Shown: positions 19,045 to 29,509, numbered from the stretch's first letter. The stretch is 64,000 bases of DNA from Klebsiella oxytoca NBRC 105695 (GCF_001598695.1 NZ_BCZK01000002.1:124001-188000), one strand, 5' to 3'. Notes: generated from the sequence alone by a model not told the origin. Numbers and translations are program-made.

Positions 19045-19868
19045 GCGTGGTCATCAATGATAAACCGCGTCAGCGGAGGCTGAAGTGGCGCTGGCCGTTC
19101 TCGCGTCAGCTCACTCTCAGCGCGGCGACCCTGGCGGTACTGCTGGCTATCTGGTGGGCCGTTGCCGCCCTGCAGCTGATTAGCCCGCTGTTTCTGCCGC
19201 CGCCGGGGCAGGTATTGCAGAAACTTATCACTATTGCCGGTCCGCAGGGTTTTATGGACGCCACCCTCTGGCAGCACCTGGCGGCGAGCCTGACGCGTAT
19301 CGTTATCGCGCTGCTGGCGGCGGTACTGCTCGGCGTGCCGGTCGGGATCGCCATGGGGTTGAGCCCCACGGTACGCGGGATCCTCGACCCGCTGATCGAG
19401 CTTTATCGCCCGGTGCCGCCGCTGGCCTATTTACCGCTGATGGTGATCTGGTTCGGCATCGGCGAGACCTCGAAGATCCTGTTGATCTACCTGGCGATAT
19501 TCGCGCCGGTGGCGATGTCGGCGCTGGCGGGCGTAAAGAGTGCCCAGCAGGTGCGCATTCGCGCCGCGCAATCTTTAGGGGCCAGCCGGGCGCAGGTGCT
19601 GTGGCTGGTGATCCTGCCCGGCGCGCTGCCGGAAATCCTCACCGGCCTGCGAATTGGGCTCGGCGTGGGTTGGTCGACGCTGGTGGCCGCGGAGCTGATT
19701 GCCGCCACCCGCGGGTTAGGTTTTATGGTGCAGTCCGCCGGTGAGTTCCTCGCCACCGACGTGGTGCTGGCCGGGATCGCGGTGATTGCCATCATCGCCT
19801 TTTTACTGGAACTGGGGCTGCGCGCGCTGCAGCGTCGACTGACGCCCTGGCATGGAGAAGTACAATGA
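19041..19868 (+). CDS. tauC: Taurine ABC transporter, permease
   Basis: The 275-residue inner-membrane permease has about six membrane segments and the EAA-type loop [20 protein letters not shown]. Its length equals E. coli TauC. It forms the channel for taurine with TauB. The ATG overlaps the tauB stop and its own stop overlaps tauD (ATGA), so the four tau genes are coupled. Confidence 0.96.
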   Translation: MSVVINDKPRQRRLKWRWPFSRQLTLSAATLAVLLAIWWAVAALQLISPLFLPPPGQVLQKLITIAGPQGFMDATLWQHLAASLTRIVIALLAAVLLGVPVGIAMGLSPTVRGILDPLIELYRPVPPLAYLPLMVIWFGIGETSKILLIYLAIFAPVAMSALAGVKSAQQVRIRAAQSLGASRAQVLWLVILPGALPEILTGLRIGLGVGWSTLVAAELIAATRGLGFMVQSAGEFLATDVVLAGIAVIAIIAFLLELGLRALQRRLTPWHGEVQ

Positions 19869-20716
19869 GCGAACGTTTAAGCATTACCCCGCTGGGGCCG
19901 TATATTGGCGCGCAGGTATCCGGCGTCGATATTACCCGCCCGCTGAGCGACAACCAGTTTGAGCAGCTGTATCACGCGGTGCTGCGTCATCAGGTGGTGT
20001 TCCTGCGCGAGCAGAATATCACTCCCGAACAGCAGCGGGATCTCGCCCTGCGCTTTGGCGACCTGCATATTCATCCGGTCTATCCGCATGCGCCCGGCGT
20101 CGATGAGATTATCGTGCTTGATACCCACGACGATAACCCGCCGGATAACGATAACTGGCACACCGATGTCACCTTCATTGAGACGCCGCCCGCCGGGGCG
20201 ATCCTCGCGGCAAAAGAGCTGCCGTCAACCGGCGGCGACACCCTGTGGACCAGCGGCATTGCGGCCTATGAGGCGCTCTCCGGGCCTTTACGCCAGCTGT
20301 TAAGCGGCCTGCACGCGGAGCATGATTTCCGCAAATCGTTTCAGGAGTATAAATATCGTAAAAGCGAAGAGGAGCATCAGCGCTGGCTGGAGGCGGTCGC
20401 GAAAAATCCGCCGCTGCTACATCCGGTAGTGCGCACCCATCCGGTGACCGGTAAACAGGCGCTGTTTGTCAATGAGGGCTTTACCACCCGCATCGTTGAC
20501 GTCACGGAGAAAGAGAGCGAGGCGCTGCTCGGCTTCCTGTTTGCTCACGTCACTAAACCGGACTTTCAGGTGCGCTGGCGCTGGCAGCCGAACGACGTGG
20601 CGATTTGGGATAACCGCGTCACCCAGCACTACGCCAACGCCGATTACCTGCCGCAGCGGCGCATTATGCACCGGGCGACGATTCTCGGAGACAAGCCGTA
20701 TTACCGGGCTGGTTAA
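19865..20716 (+). CDS. tauD: Taurine dioxygenase, Fe(II)/2-oxoglutarate dependent
   Basis: A 283-residue cytosolic enzyme, the same length as E. coli TauD, that oxidises taurine with oxygen and 2-oxoglutarate to release sulfite and aminoacetaldehyde. The iron-binding HxD is His99-Thr-Asp101 in NWHTDVTF; the distal His is in TQHYANADY and the 2-oxoglutarate Arg follows in RRIMHRAT. It ends the tau operon and is followed by a REP cluster. Confidence 0.97.
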   Translation: MSERLSITPLGPYIGAQVSGVDITRPLSDNQFEQLYHAVLRHQVVFLREQNITPEQQRDLALRFGDLHIHPVYPHAPGVDEIIVLDTHDDNPPDNDNWHTDVTFIETPPAGAILAAKELPSTGGDTLWTSGIAAYEALSGPLRQLLSGLHAEHDFRKSFQEYKYRKSEEEHQRWLEAVAKNPPLLHPVVRTHPVTGKQALFVNEGFTTRIVDVTEKESEALLGFLFAHVTKPDFQVRWRWQPNDVAIWDNRVTQHYANADYLPQRRIMHRATILGDKPYYRAG

Positions 20717-20720
20717 TTTC

Positions 20721-20945
20721 TATAGCCCGGCTAAGGCGTCAGCCGCGAGCCGAGGAGGAAAGTGGACGCTGCATTGTGCGCTGTTTCCCGGAGGCGGCGC
20801 TTAACGCGCCTTGTCCGGGCTACCGCTCCGCAGAACGCGGTTAACCCGTAGCCCGGCTAAGGCGCAATGTGCCACAAGCCGGGAAACAACCTACGATAAA
20901 CGCACTGCAGCCCGGACAGGCGCAACGCGCCGCCTCCGGGAAAAG
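20721..20945. repeat. REP cluster of four units between tauD and the acyltransferase gene
   Basis: Four REP-type hairpins are seen at about 20721-20757, 20784-20823, 20848-20884 and 20908-20943, in alternating orientation. They start with (G)TAGCCCGG or its complement and have GCCTCCGGGA-type arms. They fill the gap between convergent genes and probably act as a shared 3' end. Confidence 0.85.
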
Positions 20946-20949
20946 GCTT

Positions 20950-22668
20950 TTATGCCGATTTTTGCGCGTCCAGATGTACCCCAATATAGCGCTGATAGCG
21001 GTTGGCCTTCAGATAGGTCAAATCCACCAGCACCAGCCCATCCACGCAGTTGTTGAAATCCGGGTCGCTGCCGAAATCGATAAACTGCACGCCGCCCGGC
21101 TCGCAGACTTCTGAGTACTGTTTATACAGCGGCGGGATCGCGCAACCGAGGTTGCCGAGCAGGGACTTTAGCCGCGCCAGGTCGTCGTTGTAATCTTCTC
21201 CGCCAAACTGCGCCAGTACATCGGGCAGCGAGGCCGGATAAGGACGCCGCGACTCTGCCAGCGGATGCGTCGCCGGGAACCACAGCCGATAAAAAGCCAC
21301 CAGCAGATCGCGCGCCGACGGCGGCAGCCCGCCGGAAATCGACACCGGGCCGAACAGATAGCGATAGTGCGGATAGCGCGCCAGATACGCGCCAATGCCG
21401 GACCACAGGTAGTCCAGCCCGCGGCGGCCCCAGTAACGCGGCTGGATAAAACTGCGACCCAGTTCAATGCCGTGTTGCAGAATATCGTCCATGCGCGCGT
21501 CGTAATGAAACAGGCTGTAGCTGTAGATGCCGTTCAGGCCGCGCTTTTCCAGCTGTATTGCGGTTGGCATAAAACGGTAAGCGCCGACGATCTCAAGATC
21601 TTCCTCATCCCACAGAATCAGCTGCAGATAGTCGTCGTCATAAACGTCAACGTCGCGACGTTTGCCGCTGCCTTCCCCCACCGCGCGGAAGGCGATTTCC
21701 CGCAGACGGCCCAGCTCGCGCAGTATCGGCGCATCTTCCTGGTCGCGGCGCTGCCAGAGATAGATGACTTTACCATCCGCCGTGCGTCCCAGCGTTTCAG
21801 CCTTCCCCAGCTCGCGCTTGAGCAGGGCGCGGTCTTCGGGACGGGCGATAGCGCTTTCGGTTTTGAATATACCCGGCAGCCCTTTGCCGAGTAGCTCCAG
21901 GTGGCGATAGCAGCGCTCGGTCAGTTCCCGAGAAGAGCTTTGCGGATTGAACCAGTTTGACCAGGTTATCTGTTGACCAATATTCACCGGCAGGCTGCTG
22001 TTGCGGCGACGGAACATTTGCTGCATCAGCAGCAGTAACGGCAGATTCTCGGACATCAGGGTACTGGCGTAAAACAGTGCGCTGTTGCGCGCGCGGATCC
22101 ACGCTGGCAGCAGCGGGGCGCGGTATTTCGCCGCCAGCTTAATAAATCCGGAGTGCCATTTTTTATCACGAATACCGCGCCGGGTGAGGCGTGAAACTTC
22201 GCCGGCCGGGAAGAAAATCAGCACGCCGCCGTTTTGCAACTGCTGGTCCATCTGCTGCAACGCCGCTTTGGCGGTGCGGCCATTGATATTATCGACCGGA
22301 ATAAACAGCGAGCTCAGCGGTTCAAGGTGAGTCAGCATGCGGTTGGTGACCACTTTGACGTCGCGGCGCACGCGGGACACCGCGTAGAGCAGGGCCAGGC
22401 CGTCAAGTGTACCGGTGGGGTGGTTGGCGATGATGACCAGCGGACCATGTTCGGGGATTTGTTCGAGATCGTGCGCCGGGATAGCGCAGCGGATATTAAG
22501 ATGTTCGAGCACCTGTTCGACCGTATCCAGTCCTTTCAGGTGATGATGACGCGCGGCAAACTGCTGAAACTCTTCCTCATGCAGGAGCTTTTTCAGCACC
22601 TTTTTCTGCCAGAGCGCTGGCTTTGCCTGAGGCCACAGGTCATCGATGACATTGTCGAGACTAAACAT
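20950..22668 (-). CDS. olsF: Bifunctional acyltransferase, OlsF-like (PlsC domain plus OlsB-type GNAT domain)
   Basis: A 572-residue protein with two acyltransferase parts. The N-terminal half is PlsC-like, with the catalytic NH(X)5D motif at residues 82-89 (NHPTGTLD) and the glycerol-binding-type FPAGEVSR at 153-160. The C-terminal half (about 300-570) resembles the OlsB/hemolysin-like N-acyltransferase, with GAYRFMPT and ELGRSFIQPRYWG. This order is that of OlsF from Serratia and Flavobacterium, which makes ornithine lipids in one polypeptide. GGAGGTG precedes the ATG. A weak Pho-box-like site lies at 22711-22728. Function is inferred from domains; it could act on another acceptor. Confidence 0.75.
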   Translation of the reverse strand: MFSLDNVIDDLWPQAKPALWQKKVLKKLLHEEEFQQFAARHHHLKGLDTVEQVLEHLNIRCAIPAHDLEQIPEHGPLVIIANHPTGTLDGLALLYAVSRVRRDVKVVTNRMLTHLEPLSSLFIPVDNINGRTAKAALQQMDQQLQNGGVLIFFPAGEVSRLTRRGIRDKKWHSGFIKLAAKYRAPLLPAWIRARNSALFYASTLMSENLPLLLLMQQMFRRRNSSLPVNIGQQITWSNWFNPQSSSRELTERCYRHLELLGKGLPGIFKTESAIARPEDRALLKRELGKAETLGRTADGKVIYLWQRRDQEDAPILRELGRLREIAFRAVGEGSGKRRDVDVYDDDYLQLILWDEEDLEIVGAYRFMPTAIQLEKRGLNGIYSYSLFHYDARMDDILQHGIELGRSFIQPRYWGRRGLDYLWSGIGAYLARYPHYRYLFGPVSISGGLPPSARDLLVAFYRLWFPATHPLAESRRPYPASLPDVLAQFGGEDYNDDLARLKSLLGNLGCAIPPLYKQYSEVCEPGGVQFIDFGSDPDFNNCVDGLVLVDLTYLKANRYQRYIGVHLDAQKSA

Positions 22669-22710
22669 AGCGGCACCTCCTCCGTCCTGCCCAGACAGTA
22701 GAAGGCGCAG

Positions 22711-22728
22711 ATGTCGTTCAGATTACAG
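22711..22728 (-). promoter_or_regulatory. Possible weak Pho box upstream of the olsF-like gene
   Basis: Read on the minus strand, CTGTAAT and ACGACAT are spaced four bases apart like the two halves of a PhoB site (CTGTCAT repeats), with six and four of seven matches. A poor -10 (TCTACT) follows. It may be chance. Confidence 0.25.
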
Positions 22729-22759
22729 TTGAGTGAAGATTTGGGATTGGCGGGAGCGG

Positions 22760-22796
22760 GTAGCCCGGACAGGCGCGCAGCGCCGCCTCCGGGAAG
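22760..22796 (+). repeat. REP element, left arm of inverted pair around the RAYT gene
   Basis: A 37-base REP starting GTAGCCCGGACAGG and ending CTCCGGGAAG. It is a near-perfect inverted copy of 23409-23445 on the other side of the transposase-like gene, differing only in the loop. Confidence 0.9.
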
Positions 22797-22911
22797 GCCA
22801 CAGGTGAAAAGTTGCGAACGCTTTTCCAGATTGATCTCCGGTTTCTTGCCTTTCGGTCTCCCCCTCTTTTAACCTGGGGAACAGGCAAATATCTTCGGCA
22901 GGGAGCATCCG

Positions 22912-23403
22912 ATGGTCGATTATCGTCGTTATTACCTCAAGGGTGGGAGCTGGTTTTTCACCGTCAATTTACGCGACAGAGAGAGTCGATTTCTGGTTCA
23001 GCATATTGATGCGTTACGACAGGCGGTGGCAATAGTCCACAAACAGAAACCTTTTCATATTGATGCCTGGGTGGTGCTCCCCGAACACCTTCATTGCATC
23101 TGGACCTTACCTGACAACGACAGCGATTTTCCATCGCGCTGGAGAGCAATTAAAAAGCATTTTTCAGGTTTAACAGGCGCGCATAACGTGTGGCAACCGA
23201 GATATTGGGAACACGCCATTCGCAACCAGAAGGATTACCGAAGCCATGTTGATTATATTTATATCAATCCGATTAAGCACGGGTGGGTAAGGCAGGTACG
23301 GGATTGGCCCTATTCAACCTTTCATCGCGATGTAAGCCGTAGTTTGTATCCTGTTGATTGGGGTGGGGAAGTGAAGGAATTATTGTGCGGCGAGCGTTAT
23401 TAA
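22912..23403 (+). CDS. rayT: REP-associated tyrosine transposase (RAYT, TnpA-REP)
   Basis: A 163-residue Y1 transposase of the IS200/IS605-related REP group. The metal-binding HUH motif is His59-Leu-His61 in PEHLHCIW and the likely nucleophile is Tyr115 in SHVDYIYINPIKH. The family nicks single-stranded REP sequences next to a GTAG tetranucleotide and is thought to spread REPs. GGGAG lies seven bases before the ATG. The gene stands between two inverted REPs of the GTAGCCCGG class with no partner genes, the usual single-copy, domesticated arrangement. Confidence 0.92.
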   Translation: MVDYRRYYLKGGSWFFTVNLRDRESRFLVQHIDALRQAVAIVHKQKPFHIDAWVVLPEHLHCIWTLPDNDSDFPSRWRAIKKHFSGLTGAHNVWQPRYWEHAIRNQKDYRSHVDYIYINPIKHGWVRQVRDWPYSTFHRDVSRSLYPVDWGGEVKELLCGERY

Positions 23404-23408
23404 AATGA

Positions 23409-23502
23409 CTTCCCGGAGGCGGCGCGCTGCGCCTGTCCGGGCTACCAACCCACAGATAGCTGTGAGCCTGTAGCCCGGTCGTACAGCCGCGACCGGGGAG
23501 GC
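23409..23502. repeat. REP pair downstream of the RAYT gene
   Basis: The first unit, 23409-23445, is the inverted partner of 22760-22796. A second, more diverged unit, 23470-23502, starts GTAGCCCGGTCG and ends GACCGGGGAGG. They lie between the convergent RAYT and hemB genes. Confidence 0.88.
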
Positions 23503-23515
23503 AGTAATAGCCGAA

Positions 23516-24490
23516 TTAACGCAGGATTTTCTTTTCGGCCAGATCGAGGGCGAAATAGCTGAAGATCAGATCTGCGCCGGCGCGCTTGATTGCGCCGAGA
23601 CTTTCCAGCACCACTTTCTCTTCATCGATAGCGCCAGCCTGGGCGGCGAACTTAATCATCGCGTATTCACCGCTCACCTGGTACGCGCCGATCGGCAGGT
23701 TGGTGCGCTCGCGCAGATCGCGCAGGATATCAAGATAGGGACCCGCCGGTTTGACCATCAGGCAGTCGGCGCCCTGGGCTTCGTCCAGCAGCGATTCACG
23801 AATCGCTTCGCGGCGATTCATCGGGCTCATCTGATAGGTTTTACGATCGCCTTTCAGCGCGGTACCTGCGGCTTCGCGGAACGGGCCATAGAACGATGAA
23901 GCGAATTTGGTGGAGTAGGACATAATCGCCGTATCGGTAAATCCGGCGGCGTCCAGCGCCTGGCGAATAGCCTGCACCTGGCCATCCATCGCGGCGGAAG
24001 GCGCGATAAAATCCGCGCCTGCGGCAGCGGCGACCACCGCCTGCTTGCCGAGATTCTCAAGAGTTTTGTCGTTATCCACGCCGTGATCGCACAGCACGCC
24101 GCAGTGGCCGTGGGAGGTGTATTCGCAGAAACAGGTGTCGGACATGACGATCATCTCCGGCACCGCCTCTTTACAGATGCGGGACATGCGCGCCACCAGG
24201 CCGTTTTCGTTCCAGGTATCGCTGCCAACGGCATCGGTGTGATGGGAAATGCCGAAGGTCATCACCGAACGGATGCCGGCGTTGGCAATGCGCTCGATTT
24301 CGCGCGCCAGGTGTTTTTCCGGAATACGCATCACGCCGGGCATGGCTTCAATGGCCGTGTAATCGTCGATTTCTTCTTCAACAAAGATCGGCAACACCAG
24401 GTCGTTCAAACTCAGTGTTGTCTCTTCAAACATGGCACGTAGCGAAGCGGACTTGCGCAGGCGGCGTGGGCGAGTGATTAAATCTGTCAT
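23516..24490 (-). CDS. hemB: Delta-aminolevulinic acid dehydratase (porphobilinogen synthase)
   Basis: A 324-residue cytosolic enzyme that joins two 5-aminolevulinates into porphobilinogen in haem and cobalamin synthesis. The zinc-binding cysteines are Cys120, Cys122 and Cys130 in [14 protein letters not shown]. The two active-site lysines are Lys195 ([13 protein letters not shown]) and Lys247 ([10 protein letters not shown]). Length and residues match E. coli HemB. It follows tauD and precedes ampH as in E. coli, but without yaiT and yaiV between. Confidence 0.98.
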   Translation of the reverse strand: MTDLITRPRRLRKSASLRAMFEETTLSLNDLVLPIFVEEEIDDYTAIEAMPGVMRIPEKHLAREIERIANAGIRSVMTFGISHHTDAVGSDTWNENGLVARMSRICKEAVPEMIVMSDTCFCEYTSHGHCGVLCDHGVDNDKTLENLGKQAVVAAAAGADFIAPSAAMDGQVQAIRQALDAAGFTDTAIMSYSTKFASSFYGPFREAAGTALKGDRKTYQMSPMNRREAIRESLLDEAQGADCLMVKPAGPYLDILRDLRERTNLPIGAYQVSGEYAMIKFAAQAGAIDEEKVVLESLGAIKRAGADLIFSYFALDLAEKKILR

Positions 24491-24596
24491 GGTTTGCCTG
24501 ATTTTGTGAAATGAAAAAAGTGAGTTTACCTCAATTGGCGGCGGGATGTTTCGCCAAAACGATCCTTATCAATCGTCGGCAAAACATCCCCACAGG

Positions 24597-25766
24597 TTAC
24601 TGGCTGGCGGTCTCAATCCCGGTGCGGACGCCGCTTAATTCACTGACCAGCTCGTTGATCCCGTCGCTCATGTTGTTGAAACGCGTCAATGAAGAACGGG
24701 TGACCACCACGAAGGCGCCGACGTTGGCCTGCGGGTTCATCGCCATGTAGGTAATAAAGCCGCCGCCGCCGCCGGTCTTCTGAATAATGCCCGGCTGGCC
24801 GTTTTTCGGCTTCATGTAGACCCAGCCGAGGCCCAGCGCATCGGCTTTACCCGGCACGTCCATACCGATCACCTTCGTCAGCTGGCTGCGTTGATAAATC
24901 AGCGTTTGCATCCGGTCCGCCTGCTGCCCACGGGCGAAGAAATCGGAAGAGAGGAACTGCTGCATCCAGCGCATCATATCGCCCGGCGTGGAATAGACGC
25001 CGCCGCTGCCGATAGCCGCCAGCGTATTGTTGCACGGGCTGGCTCCTTTCTCGGGAATCATCAGGCGCCGGCACTGATCCGGCGAAGGCGTAAAGGTGGT
25101 GTCTTTCATCCCCAGCGGACGGGTGATCTGCTCTTCAAACAGCTGCGGATAAGGCTTGCCTGCAGCGGTAGAGAGCGCATCGGCGAGTAAATCGAATGCC
25201 AGATTGGAGTAGGCGGCCTGGGTGCCGGGAGCGGTTTTCAGCGTTGCGGTGGATAACCAGTTCCAGCGCTGCTGGCGAGTTGGCCAGACAAATACCGGCC
25301 GGTGCGCCGCGCCGCCGGGCTGCTCGCGCGGCAGGGCGCTGGTATGGGTCGCCAGATTCACCAGCGTGATAGGCGCCCCCTGGTAAGTCGGCACCCGCGC
25401 ACCCGGCGGAGCATATTTGCTTAGCGGATCGTTGAGCTTAACCACGCCCTGATCGAGAAGTTTGACCAGCATTTCGCTGGTCATCAATTTGCTGATAGAG
25501 GCAATGCGGATCACCGAATCGAGCTGCGGGTGCTCATTATTGCCCGGGCGCGTCTCGCCGAAGCTGCGGAATACGCGCTGGTTTCCGTCGATAACCACCA
25601 GCGCCATACCGACTGCGCCGCTGCCGTAGTAGATATGGTTAGCGTAACGATCGACCACATCAGCGGCGAATTCCGGGTCGACGCTCGGCTGTGCGGCCTG
25701 GACCGATGTCAACGACGCCGCGCACAGCGCAGCAAAAATGAGCAGACTACGTTTCAACGGGAGCAT
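24597..25766 (-). CDS. ampH: AmpH, class C beta-lactamase-like peptidase
   Basis: A 389-residue periplasmic penicillin-binding protein with a signal peptide ending SVQA-AQ. Active-site motifs are SISK (Ser90 to Lys93), YSN (186-188) and KTG in IQKTGGGGGF. E. coli AmpH is a D,D-carboxypeptidase and endopeptidase in peptidoglycan recycling with weak beta-lactamase activity. The E. coli start corresponds to TTG-AAA-CGT three codons inside, so the true start may be the TTG at 25757 or the ATG at 25766. It is divergent from the next gene. Confidence 0.93.
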   Translation of the reverse strand: MLPLKRSLLIFAALCAASLTSVQAAQPSVDPEFAADVVDRYANHIYYGSGAVGMALVVIDGNQRVFRSFGETRPGNNEHPQLDSVIRIASISKLMTSEMLVKLLDQGVVKLNDPLSKYAPPGARVPTYQGAPITLVNLATHTSALPREQPGGAAHRPVFVWPTRQQRWNWLSTATLKTAPGTQAAYSNLAFDLLADALSTAAGKPYPQLFEEQITRPLGMKDTTFTPSPDQCRRLMIPEKGASPCNNTLAAIGSGGVYSTPGDMMRWMQQFLSSDFFARGQQADRMQTLIYQRSQLTKVIGMDVPGKADALGLGWVYMKPKNGQPGIIQKTGGGGGFITYMAMNPQANVGAFVVVTRSSLTRFNNMSDGINELVSELSGVRTGIETASQ

Positions 25767-25957
25767 CCATCATGATGAAGAAAAAAGATAGAGCGTATTT
25801 ATACTACGAAGCGCCGCCGTGCAAAGCGCTAATAGCACGATTCTGTGCGGAAAAACGTAACCTGGCGTAAAAAATCCTTTTTTTGCTTTCGGATAGCGGC
25901 ATTCACCTGCGGGCGCGTATGATGATCGTTTTGGCTAAAGAGGGGGGGCAAGAGAAG

Positions 25958-26491
25958 ATGGCGGCGAAACGGGTAGTGATGGTAGTGGATATGCAAAACG
26001 GCGTTTTCGCGACGCCGCGAGTTGAGCGCGAGCGCTGCGCGGCGCAAATTAACCGCCTGATTAACGCTGCGGACACCGTAATTTTCATTCAGCACTGCGA
26101 AGCGGGCGGCCTCGAAGAGGGGAGCGAAGGTTTTGCTTTGCTCCCCGAGCTGATCCAACCCGCAGGCTCCCTGTATGTGACTAAGACCGCCTGCGACGCC
26201 TTTTACCGTACCCGTCTGGAAGAGGTGCTGCGCGAACATCACATCACGCAGTTTGTGATTTGCGGCTGCGCCACCGACTACTGCGTGGATACCACCATCA
26301 AAAACGGCGCCAGCCGGGGCTACGCGATTACTGTCGCGGAAGATGCCCACACTACCGCCAACCGTCCAGCGGCGCCGGCCGTCACGCTGATCGCCCACTA
26401 CAACGATGTGTGGCGTTCACTGACCGTTCCCGGCAATCCTTTACAGGTGAAACCGACAGAAACAATTCTTAGCGGATGGCAGGCGAACTAA
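25958..26491 (+). CDS. Isochorismatase-like cysteine hydrolase
   Basis: A 177-residue protein of the isochorismatase-like hydrolase family. The catalytic triad is visible: Asp11 in MVVDMQNGVF, Lys76 in VTKTACDAF and Cys109 in GCATDYCVDTTI, where the preceding Ala-Thr forms the cis-peptide signature. Such enzymes hydrolyse nicotinamide, carbamoyl compounds or small amides; the substrate is not clear here. The start at 25958 places the Asp at its usual position; upstream ATGs add a doubtful extension. No E. coli K-12 counterpart sits at this position. It precedes sbmA by 117 bases. Confidence 0.85.
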   Translation: MAAKRVVMVVDMQNGVFATPRVERERCAAQINRLINAADTVIFIQHCEAGGLEEGSEGFALLPELIQPAGSLYVTKTACDAFYRTRLEEVLREHHITQFVICGCATDYCVDTTIKNGASRGYAITVAEDAHTTANRPAAPAVTLIAHYNDVWRSLTVPGNPLQVKPTETILSGWQAN

Positions 26492-26608
26492 GCTGCTGAT
26501 ATCCGGTCTCATCATCCGCCCACTTTGCTTCGCTGCGACGGCTTTGCGGCGGGCGCTTTTGTGGTACACAGCACAGCAAAACGAAAAAGAAGTTAGCAGG
26601 AGAGCAAG

Positions 26609-27829
26609 ATGTTTAAATCCTTTTTCCCCAAACCGGGGCCGTTTTTTATTTCTGCCTTTATCTGGTCGCTGCTGGCGGTGATCTTTTGGCAGGCGGGCGG
26701 CGGCGACTGGCTGCTGCGGGTCACCGGCGCATCGCAGGATGTGGCGATTAGCGCGGCGCGCTTCTGGTCCCTCAACTACCTGGTGTTCTACGCCTTCTAC
26801 ATATTCTGCGTGGGCGTTTTCGCCCTTTTCTGGTTTATTTACAGCCCGCACCGCTGGCAGTACTGGTCGATCCTCGGTACCTCGCTGATTATTTTCGTTA
26901 CCTGGTTTCTGGTCGAGGTTGGGGTGGCCATTAACGCCTGGTATGCTCCGTTCTACGATCTTATCCAGGCCGCGCTGGCAACGCCGCATAAGGTCAGCAT
27001 TAACCAGTTCTATCATGAAATTGGCATCTTCCTCGGCATTGCGCTAATCGCAGTGGTGATCGGCGTGATGAACAACTTCTTCGTCAGCCACTACGTCTTC
27101 CGCTGGCGTACCGCGATGAACGAACACTATATGGCGCACTGGCAGCATTTGCGCCATATCGAAGGCGCCGCGCAGCGCGTGCAGGAAGATACCATGCGCT
27201 TTGCTTCCACGCTGGAGAGCATGGGCGTCAGCTTCCTTAACGCGGTGATGACCCTTATCGCCTTCCTGCCGGTGCTGGTAACGCTCTCCGCGCACGTCCC
27301 GGATTTACCGATTGTCGGTCATCTGCCTTACGGCCTGGTGATTGCCGCCATCGTCTGGTCGTTAATGGGTACCGGCCTGCTGGCGGTCGTTGGGATCAAG
27401 CTGCCCGGCCTGGAGTTCAAAAACCAGCGCGTTGAGGCCGCCTATCGTAAAGAGCTGGTTTACGGCGAAGATGACGCTAACCGCGCGACGCCGCCGACGG
27501 TGCGTGAACTCTTTGGCGCCGTGCGCCGCAACTATTTCCGCCTCTATTTCCACTATATGTATTTCAATATCGCCCGTATTCTTTATCTGCAGGTGGATAA
27601 CGTTTTCGGTTTGTTCCTGCTGTTTCCGTCGATTGTTGCCGGTACGATTACGCTGGGCCTGATGACTCAGATAACCAACGTCTTTGGCCAGGTTCGCGGT
27701 TCGTTCCAGTACCTGATCAGCTCATGGACTACACTGGTTGAGCTGATGTCTATCTACAAACGTCTGCGCAGCTTCGAGCGCGAGCTGGATGGCAAAGAGC
27801 TGCAGACCGTGACGCAAACATTAAGTTAA
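26609..27829 (+). CDS. sbmA: SbmA peptide antibiotic transporter
   Basis: A 406-residue inner-membrane protein, the same length as E. coli SbmA, with an N-terminal sequence [19 protein letters not shown] and about eight hydrophobic segments. SbmA/BacA proteins are proton-driven importers of microcin B17, microcin J25, bleomycin and proline-rich peptides. AGGAG lies six bases before the ATG. yaiW follows after 18 bases in the same operon. Confidence 0.97.
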   Translation: MFKSFFPKPGPFFISAFIWSLLAVIFWQAGGGDWLLRVTGASQDVAISAARFWSLNYLVFYAFYIFCVGVFALFWFIYSPHRWQYWSILGTSLIIFVTWFLVEVGVAINAWYAPFYDLIQAALATPHKVSINQFYHEIGIFLGIALIAVVIGVMNNFFVSHYVFRWRTAMNEHYMAHWQHLRHIEGAAQRVQEDTMRFASTLESMGVSFLNAVMTLIAFLPVLVTLSAHVPDLPIVGHLPYGLVIAAIVWSLMGTGLLAVVGIKLPGLEFKNQRVEAAYRKELVYGEDDANRATPPTVRELFGAVRRNYFRLYFHYMYFNIARILYLQVDNVFGLFLLFPSIVAGTITLGLMTQITNVFGQVRGSFQYLISSWTTLVELMSIYKRLRSFERELDGKELQTVTQTLS

Positions 27830-27847
27830 TCAACGCAAGGATGAACC

Positions 27848-28954
27848 ATGCCGGTAGCGCAATCCAGAATCACTTCTCTCACCCTGACGCTACTGGCAGG
27901 GATTGTCCTCAGCGCCTGCTCCAGCAAACCGGAGCCGGAGCTGAAAAAGGGCGAAAAGGCGATTGATGTCGCCGCGGTAGTGCGGCAGAAAATGCCCGCC
28001 AGCGTGAAGGATCGCGAAGCCTGGGCGCAGGCCATCGCCAAAACCTTTGCCAGTCAGAAGCTGGCGCCGACGGAAGAGAACGTCTGTTCGGTGCTGGCGG
28101 TGGCGCAGCAGGAATCCAACTATCAATCTGACCCGGCGGTGCCGGGGCTGAATAAAATCGCCTGGCAGGAGATAGACCGCCGGGCGGAAAAAATGCACAT
28201 CCCGGTTTTTCTGGTACATACCGCGCTGAAAATCAAATCACCCAACGGCAAAAGCTATAGCGAACGTCTGGATAGCGTGAAAACCGAAAAGCAGCTGAGC
28301 GCGATTTTCGATGATTTTATCGGCATGGTGCCGATGGGACAGAAGCTGTTCGGCTCGTTGAACCCGGTACATACCGGCGGCCCGATGCAGGTCAGCATTG
28401 CTTTCGCCGAGCAGCACACCGACGGCTATCCGTGGAAAATCGACGGTACCGTGCGCCAGGAGGTGTTCAGCCTGCGCGGCGGTCTGTGGTTTGGCACCTA
28501 TCATCTGCTGAACTATCCGGCGAACTACAGCGTACCGCTGTACCGTTTTGCTGATTTTAACGCCGGATGGTACGCCAGCCGCAATGCCGCCTTCCAGAAT
28601 GCCGTCTCTAAAGCAACGGGCGTGAAGCTGGCGCTGGATGGCGACTTAATTCGCTACGACAGCGACGAGGCGGGAACCACCGAACTGGCGGTGCGCCGCT
28701 TATCCTCCCAGCTGGCGATGAGCGACGACGAGATCCATCGTCAGTTAAAGAAAGGCGACACGCTGGCGTTTGAAGAGAGCGATCTTTATAAACAGGTATT
28801 TCGCATCGCCGATAAGAAAGCCGGTAAAACGCTTCCGCGGGAAGTCCTGCCGGGTATACAGCTTGAGAGCCCCAAAATCACCCGTAATCTGACCACCGCC
28901 TGGTTTGCCAAACGCGTTGACGACCGACGGGCCAGCTGTATGGCGCGCCGCTAA
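27848..28954 (+). CDS. yaiW: YaiW outer-membrane lipoprotein
   Basis: The 368-residue protein has a lipoprotein signal with the lipobox LSAC at about residues 21-24. E. coli YaiW (364 residues) is a surface-exposed lipoprotein linked to uptake of proline-rich peptides with SbmA. The family carries DUF1615; motif [19 protein letters not shown] (here seen as [15 protein letters not shown]) resembles lytic transglycosylase-like folds. It overlaps the convergent yaiY by four bases. Confidence 0.94.
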   Translation: MPVAQSRITSLTLTLLAGIVLSACSSKPEPELKKGEKAIDVAAVVRQKMPASVKDREAWAQAIAKTFASQKLAPTEENVCSVLAVAQQESNYQSDPAVPGLNKIAWQEIDRRAEKMHIPVFLVHTALKIKSPNGKSYSERLDSVKTEKQLSAIFDDFIGMVPMGQKLFGSLNPVHTGGPMQVSIAFAEQHTDGYPWKIDGTVRQEVFSLRGGLWFGTYHLLNYPANYSVPLYRFADFNAGWYASRNAAFQNAVSKATGVKLALDGDLIRYDSDEAGTTELAVRRLSSQLAMSDDEIHRQLKKGDTLAFEESDLYKQVFRIADKKAGKTLPREVLPGIQLESPKITRNLTTAWFAKRVDDRRASCMARR

Positions 28955-29253
28955 CGGCGGCTGCGCCAGCGAAAAATCAGCCCTGATATGCCAATTAACA
29001 GGCTGGCCGCCACGAAGGGAATCAGGCCAAACAGGGTGCCGACCAGCAGGCCAATTTCGACCCGGGGGCGGCTACTGTCCTGCATCTGAATCAAGTGCTC
29101 AAGAACGCCCGGCGCGTGGATTAGCATGCTCAGCATTTGCGCGCCGGCCCAGAAGCAAAACAGCACAAACAGAGCATAGGCGATGTTGCTGCTGGTAATA
29201 GCGCTCCTCTTTTTGCCGCCGTTGACGGTCTTTGCAAAGGTGAACTCAGCCAT
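28951..29253 (-). CDS. yaiY: YaiY, inner-membrane protein (DUF2755)
   Basis: A 100-residue protein with two membrane segments, about 25-47 ([18 protein letters not shown]) and 68-92 ([20 protein letters not shown]), ending in an Arg-rich tail. It matches E. coli YaiY in position, size and direction; function unknown. GGAGG lies five bases before the ATG. Its end overlaps yaiW. The 250 bases to yaiZ hold both promoters; I see no gene there. Confidence 0.9.
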   Translation of the reverse strand: MAEFTFAKTVNGGKKRSAITSSNIAYALFVLFCFWAGAQMLSMLIHAPGVLEHLIQMQDSSRPRVEIGLLVGTLFGLIPFVAASLLIGISGLIFRWRSRR

Positions 29254-29509
29254 ATTGACCTCCGGACTTCGCTTTCTTGCCGATTTTTTACTTCGGCTAC
29301 ATACGAGTCATTCTGGCAACCCCGGGGGGATTCCAGTATCAGATTGCTGGTAATTTCCGCCCAGGAATATTCCTGATTTCATCGGCTTGTGAGTTTGCTA
29401 CAAATTTGTGAAATTTAGACCGCTATCGCAATGTGCGACAATTCTCCACGCGGCTGCAGACCGGCGGTGATGGCTATGCGAAGATGCTTTTTTTGTTGTC
29501 GGAGTGGTT

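Noticed and set aside
20721-20945. Array of regularly spaced repeats resembling CRISPR
   Set aside because: The units are palindromic REPs in alternating orientation with no unique spacers of even length and no cas genes.
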